Below are positions 42,171 to 50,398 of a DNA stretch of 64,000 nt, piece after piece (the stretch's first letter is position 1; each line of letters begins with the position of its first letter). The DNA is taken from contig CBDCTC010000004.1 of NCBI GenBank assembly GCA_965222125.1, positions 62,001-126,000 of the forward strand, in the 5' to 3' direction. The DNA comes from CAZENU01 sp965222125. GTDB lineage: Bacteria; Chloroflexota; Dehalococcoidia; Lucifugimonadales; CAZENU01. Both the position numbers and the translations under genes were made by a program. Below the pieces are notes generated by a model. The model saw only the letters and a program-made list of their open reading frames with translations. It ran no database searches and was not told the DNA's origin.

Positions 42171-42571
42171 TAACCGCCGTCGATACCAACGTCCTGCTGG
42201 ATGTATTTATGGCCGGCGGCCAGCATGGTCCACAGTCCAAAGCACGGCTTGCCGCTGCCTATAACGCCGGCGCCATCGTCGTTTGCGACGTCGTGTACGG
42301 CGAGCTCGTGCCGGCCTTCGGAGACCGAGCCGCCTTGGATAGGGCGCTGCATGAGATCGGCACGGTCCCTTCCCCGATCGACTCCTCGATAGCCTACGAG
42401 GCGGGACTACGCTGGAAGCGGTATCGTGCCGCCAGCGGCCCGCGGGAGCGGATAATGACAGACTTTCTGGTCGGTGCTCACGCCACGGCGGTAGCGGACG
42501 CTTTGCTCACACGGGACCGAGGATTCTTCTCCATCTGTTTCCCTGAGTTGAAGAGCCCTGGTGCGCCATGA
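42167..42571 (+). CDS. PIN-domain toxin (VapC family)
   Basis: A 134-residue PIN ribonuclease. Acidic site residues are D6 (AVDTNVLLDVF), E46 (VVYGELVPAF), D99 (IMTDFLVGAHA) and D117 (TRDRGF). All four are present, so it should be active. It starts at the overlapping ATGA of its antitoxin gene. It is the second AbrB-PIN pair in the window. The two pairs share little sequence beyond the fold, so they arrived separately. Confidence 0.9.
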   Translation: MITAVDTNVLLDVFMAGGQHGPQSKARLAAAYNAGAIVVCDVVYGELVPAFGDRAALDRALHEIGTVPSPIDSSIAYEAGLRWKRYRAASGPRERIMTDFLVGAHATAVADALLTRDRGFFSICFPELKSPGAP

Positions 42572-42697
42572 CTGCTCCTGCCGGGCCCGACACGGTCTAT
42601 CGACGTCGAGGAGCCCGCGCGGCGGCAGGCGGGCCCGAACTCCACGTTGCCTGCGGCATGAAGGGCCCGACGCGGCCCTCGTAGGATACGGCGAAGA

Positions 42698-43189
42698 ATG
42701 GGACTCACCCACCGCAAGACCATATATCTGGCCAACCCCTACGGCTTCTCGGCGCAGCAGCGGGCCTTGCTGCTCCCTCAGCTTGTCGACGCCCTCGAAG
42801 CGCTGGGCCTGAAGGTGTGGGAGCCGTTCGAGCGCAACAACCAGCTCGACCTCTCCGAGGCGGGCTGGGCGTACCGGATAGGCCAGGCCGACTCCAGGGA
42901 CGTGCGCGACGCGGACGCCATATTCGCCGTGGTGAACGGGGTGCCGCCTGACGAGGGCGTCATGGTCGAGCTCGGGATGGCTATCGCCCTGGGCAAGCCG
43001 ACGTTCCTGTTCCGGGACGACTTCCGGCGGGCCACCGACAGCGAGGAGTACCCCCTCAACCTGATGCTGTTCACCGGAATGCCCCGGGAGAGCTGGCGCG
43101 ACTGCTACTACACGTCCATCGCCGAGATCGAGTCTCCCGACAAGGCCCTAGCACGCTGGGCGGGAGGCGAAGCCGAGACCCGTCCGTAG
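42698..43189 (+). CDS. Nucleoside 2-deoxyribosyltransferase-like protein
   Basis: A 163-residue enzyme of the nucleoside 2-deoxyribosyltransferase (NDT) family. The start KTIYLANPYGFSAQQRALL (about 7-25) holds the substrate loop. The middle ADAIFAVVNGVPPDEGVMVELGMAIALGKPTFLFRDD (about 70-106) has the catalytic Glu (E90 region, VELG) and the DEG motif. NDTs swap bases between deoxynucleosides, and relatives act as hydrolases of modified nucleotides such as 5-hydroxymethyl-dUMP. It could be a nucleotide-salvage or clean-up gene. It converges on the minus-strand ABC permease gene, with 21 bp between the stops. Confidence 0.87.
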   Translation: MGLTHRKTIYLANPYGFSAQQRALLLPQLVDALEALGLKVWEPFERNNQLDLSEAGWAYRIGQADSRDVRDADAIFAVVNGVPPDEGVMVELGMAIALGKPTFLFRDDFRRATDSEEYPLNLMLFTGMPRESWRDCYYTSIAEIESPDKALARWAGGEAETRP

Positions 43190-43210
43190 ACGCCGCGGAG
43201 ACGCGGCGGG

Positions 43211-44014
43211 TCAGCTTCCCGTGGACATGTAGTGGCGGACGCCGAACTCCCATACGCGCAGGCAGACCAGCAGGAACAGGAGCCCTATCGTCGGGGCCGC
43301 GTACTGGAACCAGAGCGGCGACCCCAGCGGGTCGGGTATGCCCAGGATCGCTATGGCCGGGAAGTAGCTGACTGCGCCGAGGGGGAAGACGAAGGTGAAG
43401 ATGCCGCGGAACCACGGGCGGTAGATCGAGAGCGGGAACTGGGTCGTCTCGACGCCGCCGTGCGTAACGATGTTGGTGATCTCCAACGTCTCGGTCGTCC
43501 AGAAGGCCAGCGTCGCGTGGAGAATCATCAGCCCTGAAAAGAGCGCGGCGCTGCACACGACCGTCACGACCGAAAGCGCCACCTTCAGCGCCGTCCATTC
43601 GACGTCCAGCGCCATGCTGGCCCACACGATCACCCCGAGCGCCAGTGCGATCCGGCCCAGGCGCCTGAGCACGAGCTTCTGGCCCATGAGCTGCAGCGCG
43701 GTCGAGCGCGGCCTGAGCAGCAGCCGGTCGAAGTCGCCCAGCCTGACCGTGACCCCGAAGCTGTCGAAACCCCGGCTGAAGGTGTCCGCGAACGAGAAGC
43801 CCAGGTGAACGAGGCCGTAGAGGAAGGCGACCTGGGGCAGTGTCCATCCCTCGAGCGTGTCGAAGCGGCTGAAGAGCACCAGGATGCCGACGAACTCTAC
43901 GCCGACGATGCCGAACTGCCCGATCGTCTCCATGACGAAGGAGGCCCGGTACTGCATCTGGCCGCGCACGGAGACGCCGGCGTAGAGCCGATAGAGTCGG
44001 ATGGCGTCTATCAT
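43211..44014 (-). CDS. ABC-2 type permease 2 (ABC2_membrane_6)
   Basis: A 267-residue integral membrane protein with six helices, of the ABC2_membrane_6 (DUF990) kind. The sequence YASRM-type start is replaced by MIDAIRLYRLYAGVSVRGQMQYRASFVMETIGQ (about 1-33), with the amphipathic lead helix expected for ABC-2 permeases. It is one nucleotide away from the first permease gene and forms a heterodimer with it in related systems. No substrate is known for most members. Some export drugs or surface lipids. Confidence 0.9.
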   Translation of the reverse strand: MIDAIRLYRLYAGVSVRGQMQYRASFVMETIGQFGIVGVEFVGILVLFSRFDTLEGWTLPQVAFLYGLVHLGFSFADTFSRGFDSFGVTVRLGDFDRLLLRPRSTALQLMGQKLVLRRLGRIALALGVIVWASMALDVEWTALKVALSVVTVVCSAALFSGLMILHATLAFWTTETLEITNIVTHGGVETTQFPLSIYRPWFRGIFTFVFPLGAVSYFPAIAILGIPDPLGSPLWFQYAAPTIGLLFLLVCLRVWEFGVRHYMSTGS

Positions 44015-44015
44015 C

Positions 44016-44807
44016 TCAGCCTCCCTGCATCACGAGGCGGCGCAGTCCGCGAGACAGCACCCACCGGCCGATCAGCACGAGGCCTGCAGCCCAGGCTAGC
44101 TGGTGCCCCAGGTGCGGCAAGACGTCGCTCGTGGGGATGTGACCGAGGTAGATGCGGTAGGGCGTGTCGACGATGCCGCGGAACGGAAGGACGTTGATGA
44201 TCGTCTGGGCCCAATCGGGGAAGAAGGGGATCGGCACGATCATGCCGGTCAAGATGGTCACGGCGATGCCCGCCATGGCGGCCGCGCCCTGTCCCGAAAC
44301 GGTCCACATCATCGTGACGTTGATCAGTGTCGTGAACGCGCTGCTGATCAGCAGCGCGGCGATCATGGAGAGTACGAAGGCCGCGCCGCCGGCGGGGGAC
44401 GCCGGCAAGTCCATCCCGAAGAAGAGCAGGGCCAGGGCGATCAGGGGTACGGCCCGGAGCAGGGTGGGGGCCGTGCGGTAGGCGACGGCGCGGGCGAGCC
44501 AGAAGTTGTACAGGTCCACGGGCCGCAGCAGCTCGTAGCCAACGAGACCCGAGCGGATCAGGGCGTTGAGCTCACGGTCGGTGTTCCACGGAAGGAGCGC
44601 GATGAACGCCTGGCCGAGCCAGATGTAGGTCGTGACCTCGTCCACGGTCATCGGCTGGTCGGTCGTGCTCGACCGGAAGAACGCCTCGAAGATCATGACG
44701 CGGATGAAGCCCCAGAATATCTGGGTCGTGAAGCCGGCTACCGCGGCGGCGCGGTACTGGAGAAGCGTGCGGAAGTTCGCGCTGATCACGGCCGCGTAGG
44801 ATCTCAC
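44016..44807 (-). CDS. ABC-2 type permease 1 (ABC2_membrane_6)
   Basis: A 263-residue membrane protein with six helices. The sequence SANFRTLLQYRAAAVAGFTTQIFWGFIRVMIFEAFF (about 8-43) matches the ABC2_membrane_6 entry helices, and it is clearly homologous to the next permease at the level of design. Its start overlaps the ATPase stop by 4 bases (ATGA). It is probably half of a heterodimeric exporter pore. Confidence 0.9.
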   Translation of the reverse strand: MRSYAAVISANFRTLLQYRAAAVAGFTTQIFWGFIRVMIFEAFFRSSTTDQPMTVDEVTTYIWLGQAFIALLPWNTDRELNALIRSGLVGYELLRPVDLYNFWLARAVAYRTAPTLLRAVPLIALALLFFGMDLPASPAGGAAFVLSMIAALLISSAFTTLINVTMMWTVSGQGAAAMAGIAVTILTGMIVPIPFFPDWAQTIINVLPFRGIVDTPYRIYLGHIPTSDVLPHLGHQLAWAAGLVLIGRWVLSRGLRRLVMQGG

Positions 44808-45787
44808 CGGCGCTGCTCGGAGTACATGCGCGCGACGATCTCTTCGATCGGCGGGTTCTCTACGAACAGGTCGCGCACGGGGTGGCGAGACGCGATCCGT
44901 GCGATCAGGTCGGCCGGCGGTATCCGCCGGGGGTCGAAGCTGAGGTGGACGCGCCGCCCCTCTCGCCGCATGACCACGGCGTCGGGGTCGGACACCGCCG
45001 CGTCAGGCTCCGCCAGGTCGATGATGAGTCGCCGCTCGGGAGCTATGCTCTCGCGCAGGGCCTCCAGTGCGCCGTCGTAGAGAATGACGCCCTCGCCTAT
45101 GACCATCACGCGGGTGCAGAGTGCCTCGATGTCGTCCATGTCGTGCGTCGTCAGGATCACCGTCACGCCGCGCTCGCGGTTGAACCGCTTGATGAAGTCG
45201 CGGAACGCCAGTTTCGAGACGGCGTCCAGGCCGATCGTCGGCTCGTCGAGGAACAGGATAGAGGGCCCGTGCAGGAGGGCGGCGGCCAGATCGCACCGCA
45301 TCCGTTGGCCCAGGCTGAGCTGCCGGACGGGCACGTCCATCAGCGGCTCAAGGTCCATGATCTGCACCAGCTCGTCCAGCGTGCGGGCGTAGTCGTTGGC
45401 CGAGACGCGATATATTTCCCGCAGCAGCTCGAACGACTCGACGACCGGCAGGTCCCACCAGAGCTGCGTCCGCTGTCCGAAGACGACGCCGATGTTGCGG
45501 ACGTGGGCGACGCGCTCCCGCCAGGGCGCGCGGCCCAGGATCTCGCACCGGCCCGAGTCGGGCACCAGGATGCCCGATATGACCTTCACGGTCGTGGACT
45601 TGCCCGCGCCGTTCGGCCCGATGTAGCCGACGAGCTCCCCCGGCTCGATCTCGAACGACACGCCGTCGAGCGCGCTCACCGTGCGGTAGCGCCTGTGCGC
45701 GATGCCGCGCAGAGCGCCCCATATCCCCGGACTGCGCTCCGCGATGCGAAAGGTCTTGACGAGGTCCTCGACGACGATCTGCGGCAT
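44804..45787 (-). CDS. ABC transporter ATP-binding protein (exporter, ABC-2 type)
   Basis: A 327-residue ATPase with Walker A GYIGPNGAGKSTTVK (about 54-68), signature LSLGQRMRCDLAAALLHGPSILFLDEPTIGLD combined with Walker B (about 156-187), and a switch His in ILTTHDMDD. A C-terminal extra domain of about 90 residues follows the core, as in daunorubicin-resistance type exporters. Its start lies directly after the stop of the protein-kinase-like gene with no gap, and its stop overlaps permease 1. The translational coupling of all four genes suggests a single complex or pathway. Confidence 0.95.
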   Translation of the reverse strand: MPQIVVEDLVKTFRIAERSPGIWGALRGIAHRRYRTVSALDGVSFEIEPGELVGYIGPNGAGKSTTVKVISGILVPDSGRCEILGRAPWRERVAHVRNIGVVFGQRTQLWWDLPVVESFELLREIYRVSANDYARTLDELVQIMDLEPLMDVPVRQLSLGQRMRCDLAAALLHGPSILFLDEPTIGLDAVSKLAFRDFIKRFNRERGVTVILTTHDMDDIEALCTRVMVIGEGVILYDGALEALRESIAPERRLIIDLAEPDAAVSDPDAVVMRREGRRVHLSFDPRRIPPADLIARIASRHPVRDLFVENPPIEEIVARMYSEQRR

Positions 45788-46624
45788 CTATACGCTCCTG
45801 CTCACAGAGGCACGCCACGCTCCAACGACCTCTTTCACCGATTGGTAGCGCCGCGTCCGGTCGGCAAGGGTGGCTCGCTCGACTACCTTGCGCATGGCTT
45901 CCGTACCCTTCCAGGCATCCATCGACTCCGTTCGGTCGCCGAGGAGGACGGCCGCGGCCCGACCCAGGTTGAACACGTTGGTCACCTGGTCGATGACCGC
46001 GCCCCGCTGGAACTCCTCGGGGGCCATGAAGCGTGTCGACCCATAGGCCCGGTCCATCTCGAGAACGAACGGCCCCTCGCGGTACTCGTCGAGGTCGCAG
46101 AGGTACGTCCGGTGGTTCTCGAAGTCGTAGATTATGCAGCCGTCGTAGAAGTCGGACACGACGAACCCGCGCTCGGCCAAGAGAAGGTGCGCGTCGAAGA
46201 CCCTGTCGAGCGCGGCCAGTATCTCTTCGGTTGGCAGAGAACGGAACCGGACGTGGGGATTCGTCGGGTCGTGCTCGCGCTGCTCGCGGGTGTACCGAGG
46301 GTCGTTCAGCACCTCGCCGGGTACCCACTCGTATACCAGCGCCATGCCACCGGGGATCGACAGCGAGCTGTGGAGGCGCGGCAATGCGGGATGTTGGACG
46401 ACGGAGTTGAGGCGCAGGGCGCGGCGAAGAGACTCGACTCGTGACGGGTCGATGGACGGCTTCACGAACCATCGCTCGCCGTCCGCGAACACGCCGTAGG
46501 ACGTCGTGCCGGAGTCCTGGTGCGGGAACGTCCGGAAGACGCCGCCAGCAGTTCTCAGGTACGTTTCGACGTGAACGTCGATTGCCGTGACTTCCGTTAT
46601 GGGCCGGGGAGTGCTGTGTGTCAT
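45788..46624 (-). CDS. Protein-kinase-like protein coupled to an ABC exporter
   Basis: A 278-residue kinase-fold protein. The ATP-binding Lys is K55 (RWFVKPS), behind a Gly-rich stretch (SGTTSYGVFADG, about 38-49), and the hinge reads LVYEWVPGE (about 97-104). The catalytic loop is FVVSDFYDGCII with D158, but C163 takes the place usually held by Asn. The metal loop is DLD (177-179) instead of DFG. The APE motif is intact (FMAPEE, about 199-204). So substrate recruitment and metal binding may be altered: it could be an active atypical kinase or a sensing pseudokinase. It sits immediately upstream of, and flush with, the exporter genes. Confidence 0.8.
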   Translation of the reverse strand: MTHSTPRPITEVTAIDVHVETYLRTAGGVFRTFPHQDSGTTSYGVFADGERWFVKPSIDPSRVESLRRALRLNSVVQHPALPRLHSSLSIPGGMALVYEWVPGEVLNDPRYTREQREHDPTNPHVRFRSLPTEEILAALDRVFDAHLLLAERGFVVSDFYDGCIIYDFENHRTYLCDLDEYREGPFVLEMDRAYGSTRFMAPEEFQRGAVIDQVTNVFNLGRAAAVLLGDRTESMDAWKGTEAMRKVVERATLADRTRRYQSVKEVVGAWRASVSRSV

Positions 46625-46673
46625 GTCTATGCGTATCCGCTGAATGCCGTACTCAGGCCGAAAAAATATATGC

Positions 46674-47240
46674 TCAGGCCAACCCCTTGGCGGCCAAGGC
46701 GTCGCGGAACCATCGCTCGAAGATGGGCCGGTGATCGCCGCCGAACCCGACTTTTTCCAACGCCTGGTCAGGCGGCACGACCATCCTTGAGGTCGTCTCG
46801 TGACGAGGCTCCCACGGGTCCAGGGAGACGTCGGCGCACCAAAGGGACCTCACCCGCGCCAGGCCCTCCTCCGGGCCTCTGATACATCCGATCCTGACGA
46901 AGCCGAGCAGCGTCGCATCCTCTACGACGGCGCAGGCCTCTTCCAGCACCTCTCTGCCCAGCGTCGCCCGCCAGTCCTCATCCCCATCGGGCCTGCCGGC
47001 GGGGAACTCCCAGGAAATACCCGGCCGCGTCACCAGGACGATGTTCTTTTCTGGGGTAAAGCAGATACCCGCGGAGCCGTGAGGCTTGCCGGCCGGAGCG
47101 AGGAGCTCCGGCGAATGCCACGACTCGACCCAGTCCTGGCCGCGGCCGTCGCGGAACCTGATTTCTTCTCCCTCGCGCGCCACGTGATCCAGACCCGTCA
47201 TCTGCAGCATGACCCCGTAGAGGCATCCCGGTCGCATAGC
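46674..47240 (-). CDS. Nudix hydrolase
   Basis: A 188-residue pyrophosphohydrolase (start ATG 47240, alternative 47213). The Nudix box fits GRPDGDEDWRATLGREVLEEA (Gx5Ex7REUxEE) at about 101-121. The preceding strands include ICFTPEKNIVLVTRPGISWEFPAG. The family hydrolyses nucleoside-diphosphate-linked compounds, and the substrate is not evident. The gene overlaps the end of the methyltransferase gene on the same strand and precedes the protein-kinase-like gene by 49 bp, so it belongs to the same long minus-strand run. Confidence 0.87.
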   Translation of the reverse strand, partial: AMRPGCLYGVMLQMTGLDHVAREGEEIRFRDGRGQDWVESWHSPELLAPAGKPHGSAGICFTPEKNIVLVTRPGISWEFPAGRPDGDEDWRATLGREVLEEACAVVEDATLLGFVRIGCIRGPEEGLARVRSLWCADVSLDPWEPRHETTSRMVVPPDQALEKVGFGGDHRPIFERWFRDALAAKGLA

Positions 47241-48022
47241 CTCATCCTGGCCACCAGCGCCGGCGGGATCTCCGACTGCGAGGACCACTTGCCTTGCTCG
47301 CCGCGCGACGAGACTGGCTCCTCGATGTCGTCCAGAACGAACCCCGCCGCGAAGAACGTGCCGAGGACCGCGCTCAAAGGCCTGTGAAAGAACCAATGCG
47401 GCTCCGGTTCTCCCTGGACGCCCGTCCCTCTGGCCACAAACGGCGTGGCGTAGTGATTGACCTTCACCGCGTGCGTGACGACGACGGCGCCGTCCGCGCT
47501 ATCCTGCCATTCGGTGACCTTCGTCGCCGTGGGCGAGCCGAAGCAGGGGTGGACGATCGAGAACACGAACCGACCCCGCGGCTTCAACAGCCTGGCCAGG
47601 GACGCCGCCAGAGGCTCTATCGCCGCCATGTCGAACAGCGCCATCGTGCACACCGCCGCGTCGAAGCGTTCTTCTCCGAGAGCCAGGAGCTGGCCCGAGT
47701 CTGTGGCGTCCAGCACTCGATAGTCGATCAGGTCGGCGTCTTCGACTGTTCGAGCCTTAGCCAGATCGATGAAGACCTCCGAGAAGTCCGAAGCGACCAC
47801 TTTCGCGCCCGCTCTCGCCATCCGTCGAGCGAAGTTGCCGTTCCCGCACGCTACCTCCAGGACCGACTCGCCCCGCCTCAGCCCGAGCAGACGTTCCTGC
47901 GCGGGCCAGACAAGCTCCTTCGAGTGCCAGTTGCCGTCCTTCATGTAGTCGTCCCAGAACGCGGCTTTCCGGTCCCATATCTCCCTGATCTCTTCGTTTG
48001 AGATCTCGGCGTCATCGGCCAT
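47198..48022 (-). CDS. Class I SAM-dependent methyltransferase
   Basis: A 274-residue methyltransferase of the Methyltransf_11/25 type. The SAM-binding glycine motif is VLEVACGNGNFARRMARAGAKVVASDFS (about 55-82), motif II is DYRVLDATDSGQL, and motif III is RFDAAVCTMALFD (about 119-131). It ends in the substrate-side VFSIVHPCFGSP region and a small lid. The ATG at 48022 has GAGGTG six bases ahead (minus strand) and is chosen over 48049. Substrate unknown, probably a small molecule. It lies 42 bp downstream of the ImmA-like gene. Confidence 0.9.
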   Translation of the reverse strand: MADDAEISNEEIREIWDRKAAFWDDYMKDGNWHSKELVWPAQERLLGLRRGESVLEVACGNGNFARRMARAGAKVVASDFSEVFIDLAKARTVEDADLIDYRVLDATDSGQLLALGEERFDAAVCTMALFDMAAIEPLAASLARLLKPRGRFVFSIVHPCFGSPTATKVTEWQDSADGAVVVTHAVKVNHYATPFVARGTGVQGEPEPHWFFHRPLSAVLGTFFAAGFVLDDIEEPVSSRGEQGKWSSQSEIPPALVARMRLCDRDASTGSCCR

Positions 48023-48063
48023 AGGAACACCTCTTCGTGAGCCGGACAAACTGAGCCGCCGTC

Positions 48064-48759
48064 CTACCTGGTCGCCGCGGGGGCGACGTAGCCGAGCTTC
48101 GTGAGGCGAAACGCCGCGGCGTCTCTCGACACGGCGAAGCCTTCGGCGACGCGCTGTACGAGCCCGTCATGGCGGTCCGTGCCCGCTTCGACCAGCTTGC
48201 CGCCGCCGGATTCGGCCAGCGCGGCCTCGACCATCGCCCTGAGCGGCGTGATTGGCATCAGCAGCGCGCCGCCAGCGTAGCCGGCCTGCCACTCCATCCA
48301 GTCGGTTTGAGGCGCGGCGACGACCCGGGACCGTTGGCAGCGCCGGTAGTGCGGCCGAATCTGTCCGGGGGTGCGGCCTTCGCCTTCCAGCGTCCAGAGG
48401 AAGCCGTGGAACACGACGTGGGCGTACTCGTGCGCCAGCGTGCTGCGGAGCCGGTTCTCCCTGGCGGCCGACGCCGACAGGTACTTCGCGATGCGCACCG
48501 ACGGCTTCCGCCGCCGGCGGAACTCCGTCACGCCCTCGACGCCGCGCCCGTCACCGGCGAGGTTCGCGTACAGGTCGAGCTCGGCGACGTCCCGCTCGAT
48601 CATCACGGTCAGGTCGTCGGTGGTGATCGGGTAGGCCGTGACGCCGTTCTTGCTCCTCAGGAAACCGTCCACGATCTCCTCGCACTGCGCGTCGAGCTCG
48701 TGCTGGTCGTAGAAGGGCCGCTGCTCGAAACGTCCGGACCGGTCGCGCAGCCACTTCAT
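48064..48759 (-). CDS. ImmA/IrrE-family metallopeptidase
   Basis: A 231-residue zinc metalloprotease with HEXXH as HEYAHVVFHGF (about 109-119) and conserved neighbours RSTLAHEYA. The family includes IrrE of Deinococcus and ImmA of ICEBs1, which cut a partner repressor after DNA damage. The gene overlaps the adjacent XRE-family gene by 4 bp (ATGA), the standard repressor-protease arrangement. The C-terminal half (RVAEGFAVSRDAAAFRLTKLGYV) is typical of the family. Confidence 0.9.
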   Translation of the reverse strand: MKWLRDRSGRFEQRPFYDQHELDAQCEEIVDGFLRSKNGVTAYPITTDDLTVMIERDVAELDLYANLAGDGRGVEGVTEFRRRRKPSVRIAKYLSASAARENRLRSTLAHEYAHVVFHGFLWTLEGEGRTPGQIRPHYRRCQRSRVVAAPQTDWMEWQAGYAGGALLMPITPLRAMVEAALAESGGGKLVEAGTDRHDGLVQRVAEGFAVSRDAAAFRLTKLGYVAPAATR

Positions 48760-49070
48760 CGCCCCCCTCCCAGCGTCCGCCTGAAGGCTTTGAAGGCCGC
48801 GGCGACCTGCTTGGGGTTCTCCGAGCCGGAGCGCACGTCGGACGGGAACTTGCCCGCAAGGAAGTAGAGGTAGTCCTCGTCCAGGTCGAGCGCCCTGGCG
48901 AGCTGCCCCAGCAGGTGGTCGCCGGGTGGGTTGCGCCGGTCGCGCTCGATGTCGTTCAGGTACTGGGGCGAAATGGGCGTGCCGTCCTCCTTTACGACCT
49001 TGAGCGCCAGCTCCCGCTGGCTGACGCCGAGGTCCTTCCGTGCCCTGGCAATCGTCTGTCCGAAAGTCAT
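48756..49070 (-). CDS. XRE-family transcriptional regulator
   Basis: A 104-residue regulator with an N-terminal HTH_3 domain (TFGQTIARARKDLGVSQRELA, ISPQYLNDIERDRRNPPG, about 2-52) and a short C-terminal segment. It is probably the repressor cleaved or controlled by the ImmA-type peptidase encoded just downstream. Together they may control the methyltransferase, Nudix and transporter genes that follow on the same strand, although no operator was identified. Confidence 0.92.
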   Translation of the reverse strand: MTFGQTIARARKDLGVSQRELALKVVKEDGTPISPQYLNDIERDRRNPPGDHLLGQLARALDLDEDYLYFLAGKFPSDVRSGSENPKQVAAAFKAFRRTLGGGR

Positions 49071-49098
49071 ATCCGTACCTCCTCGCCAGCGCCCGTCG

Positions 49099-49620
49099 TC
49101 ACGGGCATAGGGTTCCTATCCACTCGTTTGTCGATTTCGGGGAACGCAGGTGTACCACGTCGAGATGGGCGTGTTCAGGCTGAGCGAACGCGTCCAGCAT
49201 CGTTCGGCGCCGACGCCAGTGGGTGTTGAGGGCCCAAAGGAACAGGGAGTCGCGTCTGCAAAAGTGCCACCAGAGCCTTTCTCTGTTGCCGTTCCATAGC
49301 TCTTCGCGGAGGATCCCTCGGCGCATCGTTCTGCAGAACAGCCTCCACATGACCACGTGGATCGAGTAGTCGAGCCATAGCACCGTATTCGCCCTGGGCC
49401 ACACGACGTCCCGGGCCATCCTGTAGTAGTTGCCGTCGGCAACCCAGGCCTCAGCCCGCAATGCTTCACTCAAGGCAACTGCTGTTCCCCTCCGCCTCAG
49501 GCAGCATTGGGGAGTTGGAGCTCAGGCGTACTCATGGAGTCACTCGTGGGCCTTGAACCTGTTGGACATGGACATGTCCAGAGGCGCAAAGTACGCACAT
49601 CAGCATATCAGCTATATTGC
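49099..49620 (-). pseudogene. Adenylate kinase/FlaR-type P-loop kinase, N-terminal half decayed
   Basis: A good C-terminal half is coded from about 49473 to 49099: WVADGNYYRMARDVVWPRANTVLWLDYSIHVVMWRLF, then RDSLFLWALNTHWRRRRTM. These are phrases of the adenylate-kinase-like DNA topology modulation (FlaR-like) family. The P-loop half that must precede it is not present as an open frame. The corresponding upstream stretch (to about 49620) shows stops and only faint similarity, such as MCVLCASG where the family has LGxSGSGKST. Without a P-loop the gene cannot make a working kinase. It lies upstream of the XRE gene, at the left edge of this cluster. Confidence 0.65.
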
Positions 49621-49686
49621 CGAAATGCAAACGGCTTATCACAGGGTAAGTGTTCAGACTCGGTGAGGGGAATACCCCGCCCCTGG

Positions 49687-49706
49687 ATACCCGCCTTCGC
49701 GGGTAT
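49687..49706. repeat. REP-like extragenic palindrome, copy 2
   Basis: ATACCCG (49687-49693) and CGGGTAT (49700-49706) with the CCTTCG loop, followed by GACGG, share the core of the repeat at 40482. The stretch 49621-49877 has no recognisable gene apart from it. Confidence 0.55.
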
Positions 49707-49877
49707 GACGGAGAGATGCGGCGGCTCTTCGAGAGATCCCCTCAAGACTGAACAGTTACATCACAGGGGGAGGGGCGAGCCGGATGGCTGCGATGGGAGG
49801 GTGTCCGGCGCACCGCAGGTAGAGTGCATCGCGCAAACATAGGGACTGAGACCGTGATGCGGAAGCTGCGGTCGTCC

Positions 49878-50372
49878 TTATCCTCGCTCCGGCCGATGGC
49901 GCGCCGCCAGCGCGAAAGCCTGCTGCGACAGCGCTCGGACCTCCTCGGGCGGAGGCTCCCTCGGCCCGGCGTCCCGGTCCAGGGCGGTCCCGTCGGCCAG
50001 CTCGTCGCGGCCGACCCAGACCCACCCGTCGTTCAGCCGGCCCGGGGTCCCGACCGGCCGGCTGACGTAGATCAAGTCGATATGCTGATGGTATCCGTCT
50101 ACCGGATCGTGAATGTCCTCGACCATGATCGTCAGGGGAGGTTCAACGAGGACCGGGTAGCTCAGGTGGAGAGACGGGCCGGTGGGCACGATGACGGTCT
50201 CCAAGCCGGTCTCCTCCTCGGTCTCGCGAAGGACGGCCTGCACCGGGTCCTCGTTCTCTTCAATGTGGCCGCCGGGCGGCAGCCAGGCCTTCACCTTGGG
50301 GTGCCAGTGCAGGGCGACGCGGCCGTCATGGACCACGTAGGCCGTTGCGGTGAAGTGCCTGACTACCGACAT
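49878..50372 (-). CDS. Nudix hydrolase
   Basis: A 164-residue Nudix protein. The box GGHIEENEDPVQAVLRETEEETG (about 35-57) fits the consensus perfectly, preceded by TATAYVVHDGRVALHWHPKVKAWLPPGGH. A C-terminal DGWVWVGRDELADG strand closes the fold. It differs from the Nudix gene at 46674 and is not part of that operon. It ends upstream of the decayed kinase gene and starts 26 bp downstream of the DUF4349 gene's stop. Substrate unknown. Confidence 0.9.
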   Translation of the reverse strand: MSVVRHFTATAYVVHDGRVALHWHPKVKAWLPPGGHIEENEDPVQAVLRETEEETGLETVIVPTGPSLHLSYPVLVEPPLTIMVEDIHDPVDGYHQHIDLIYVSRPVGTPGRLNDGWVWVGRDELADGTALDRDAGPREPPPEEVRALSQQAFALAARHRPERG

Positions 50373-50398
50373 GCGTCCGTTCTCCGTTCCGCCCCGCG

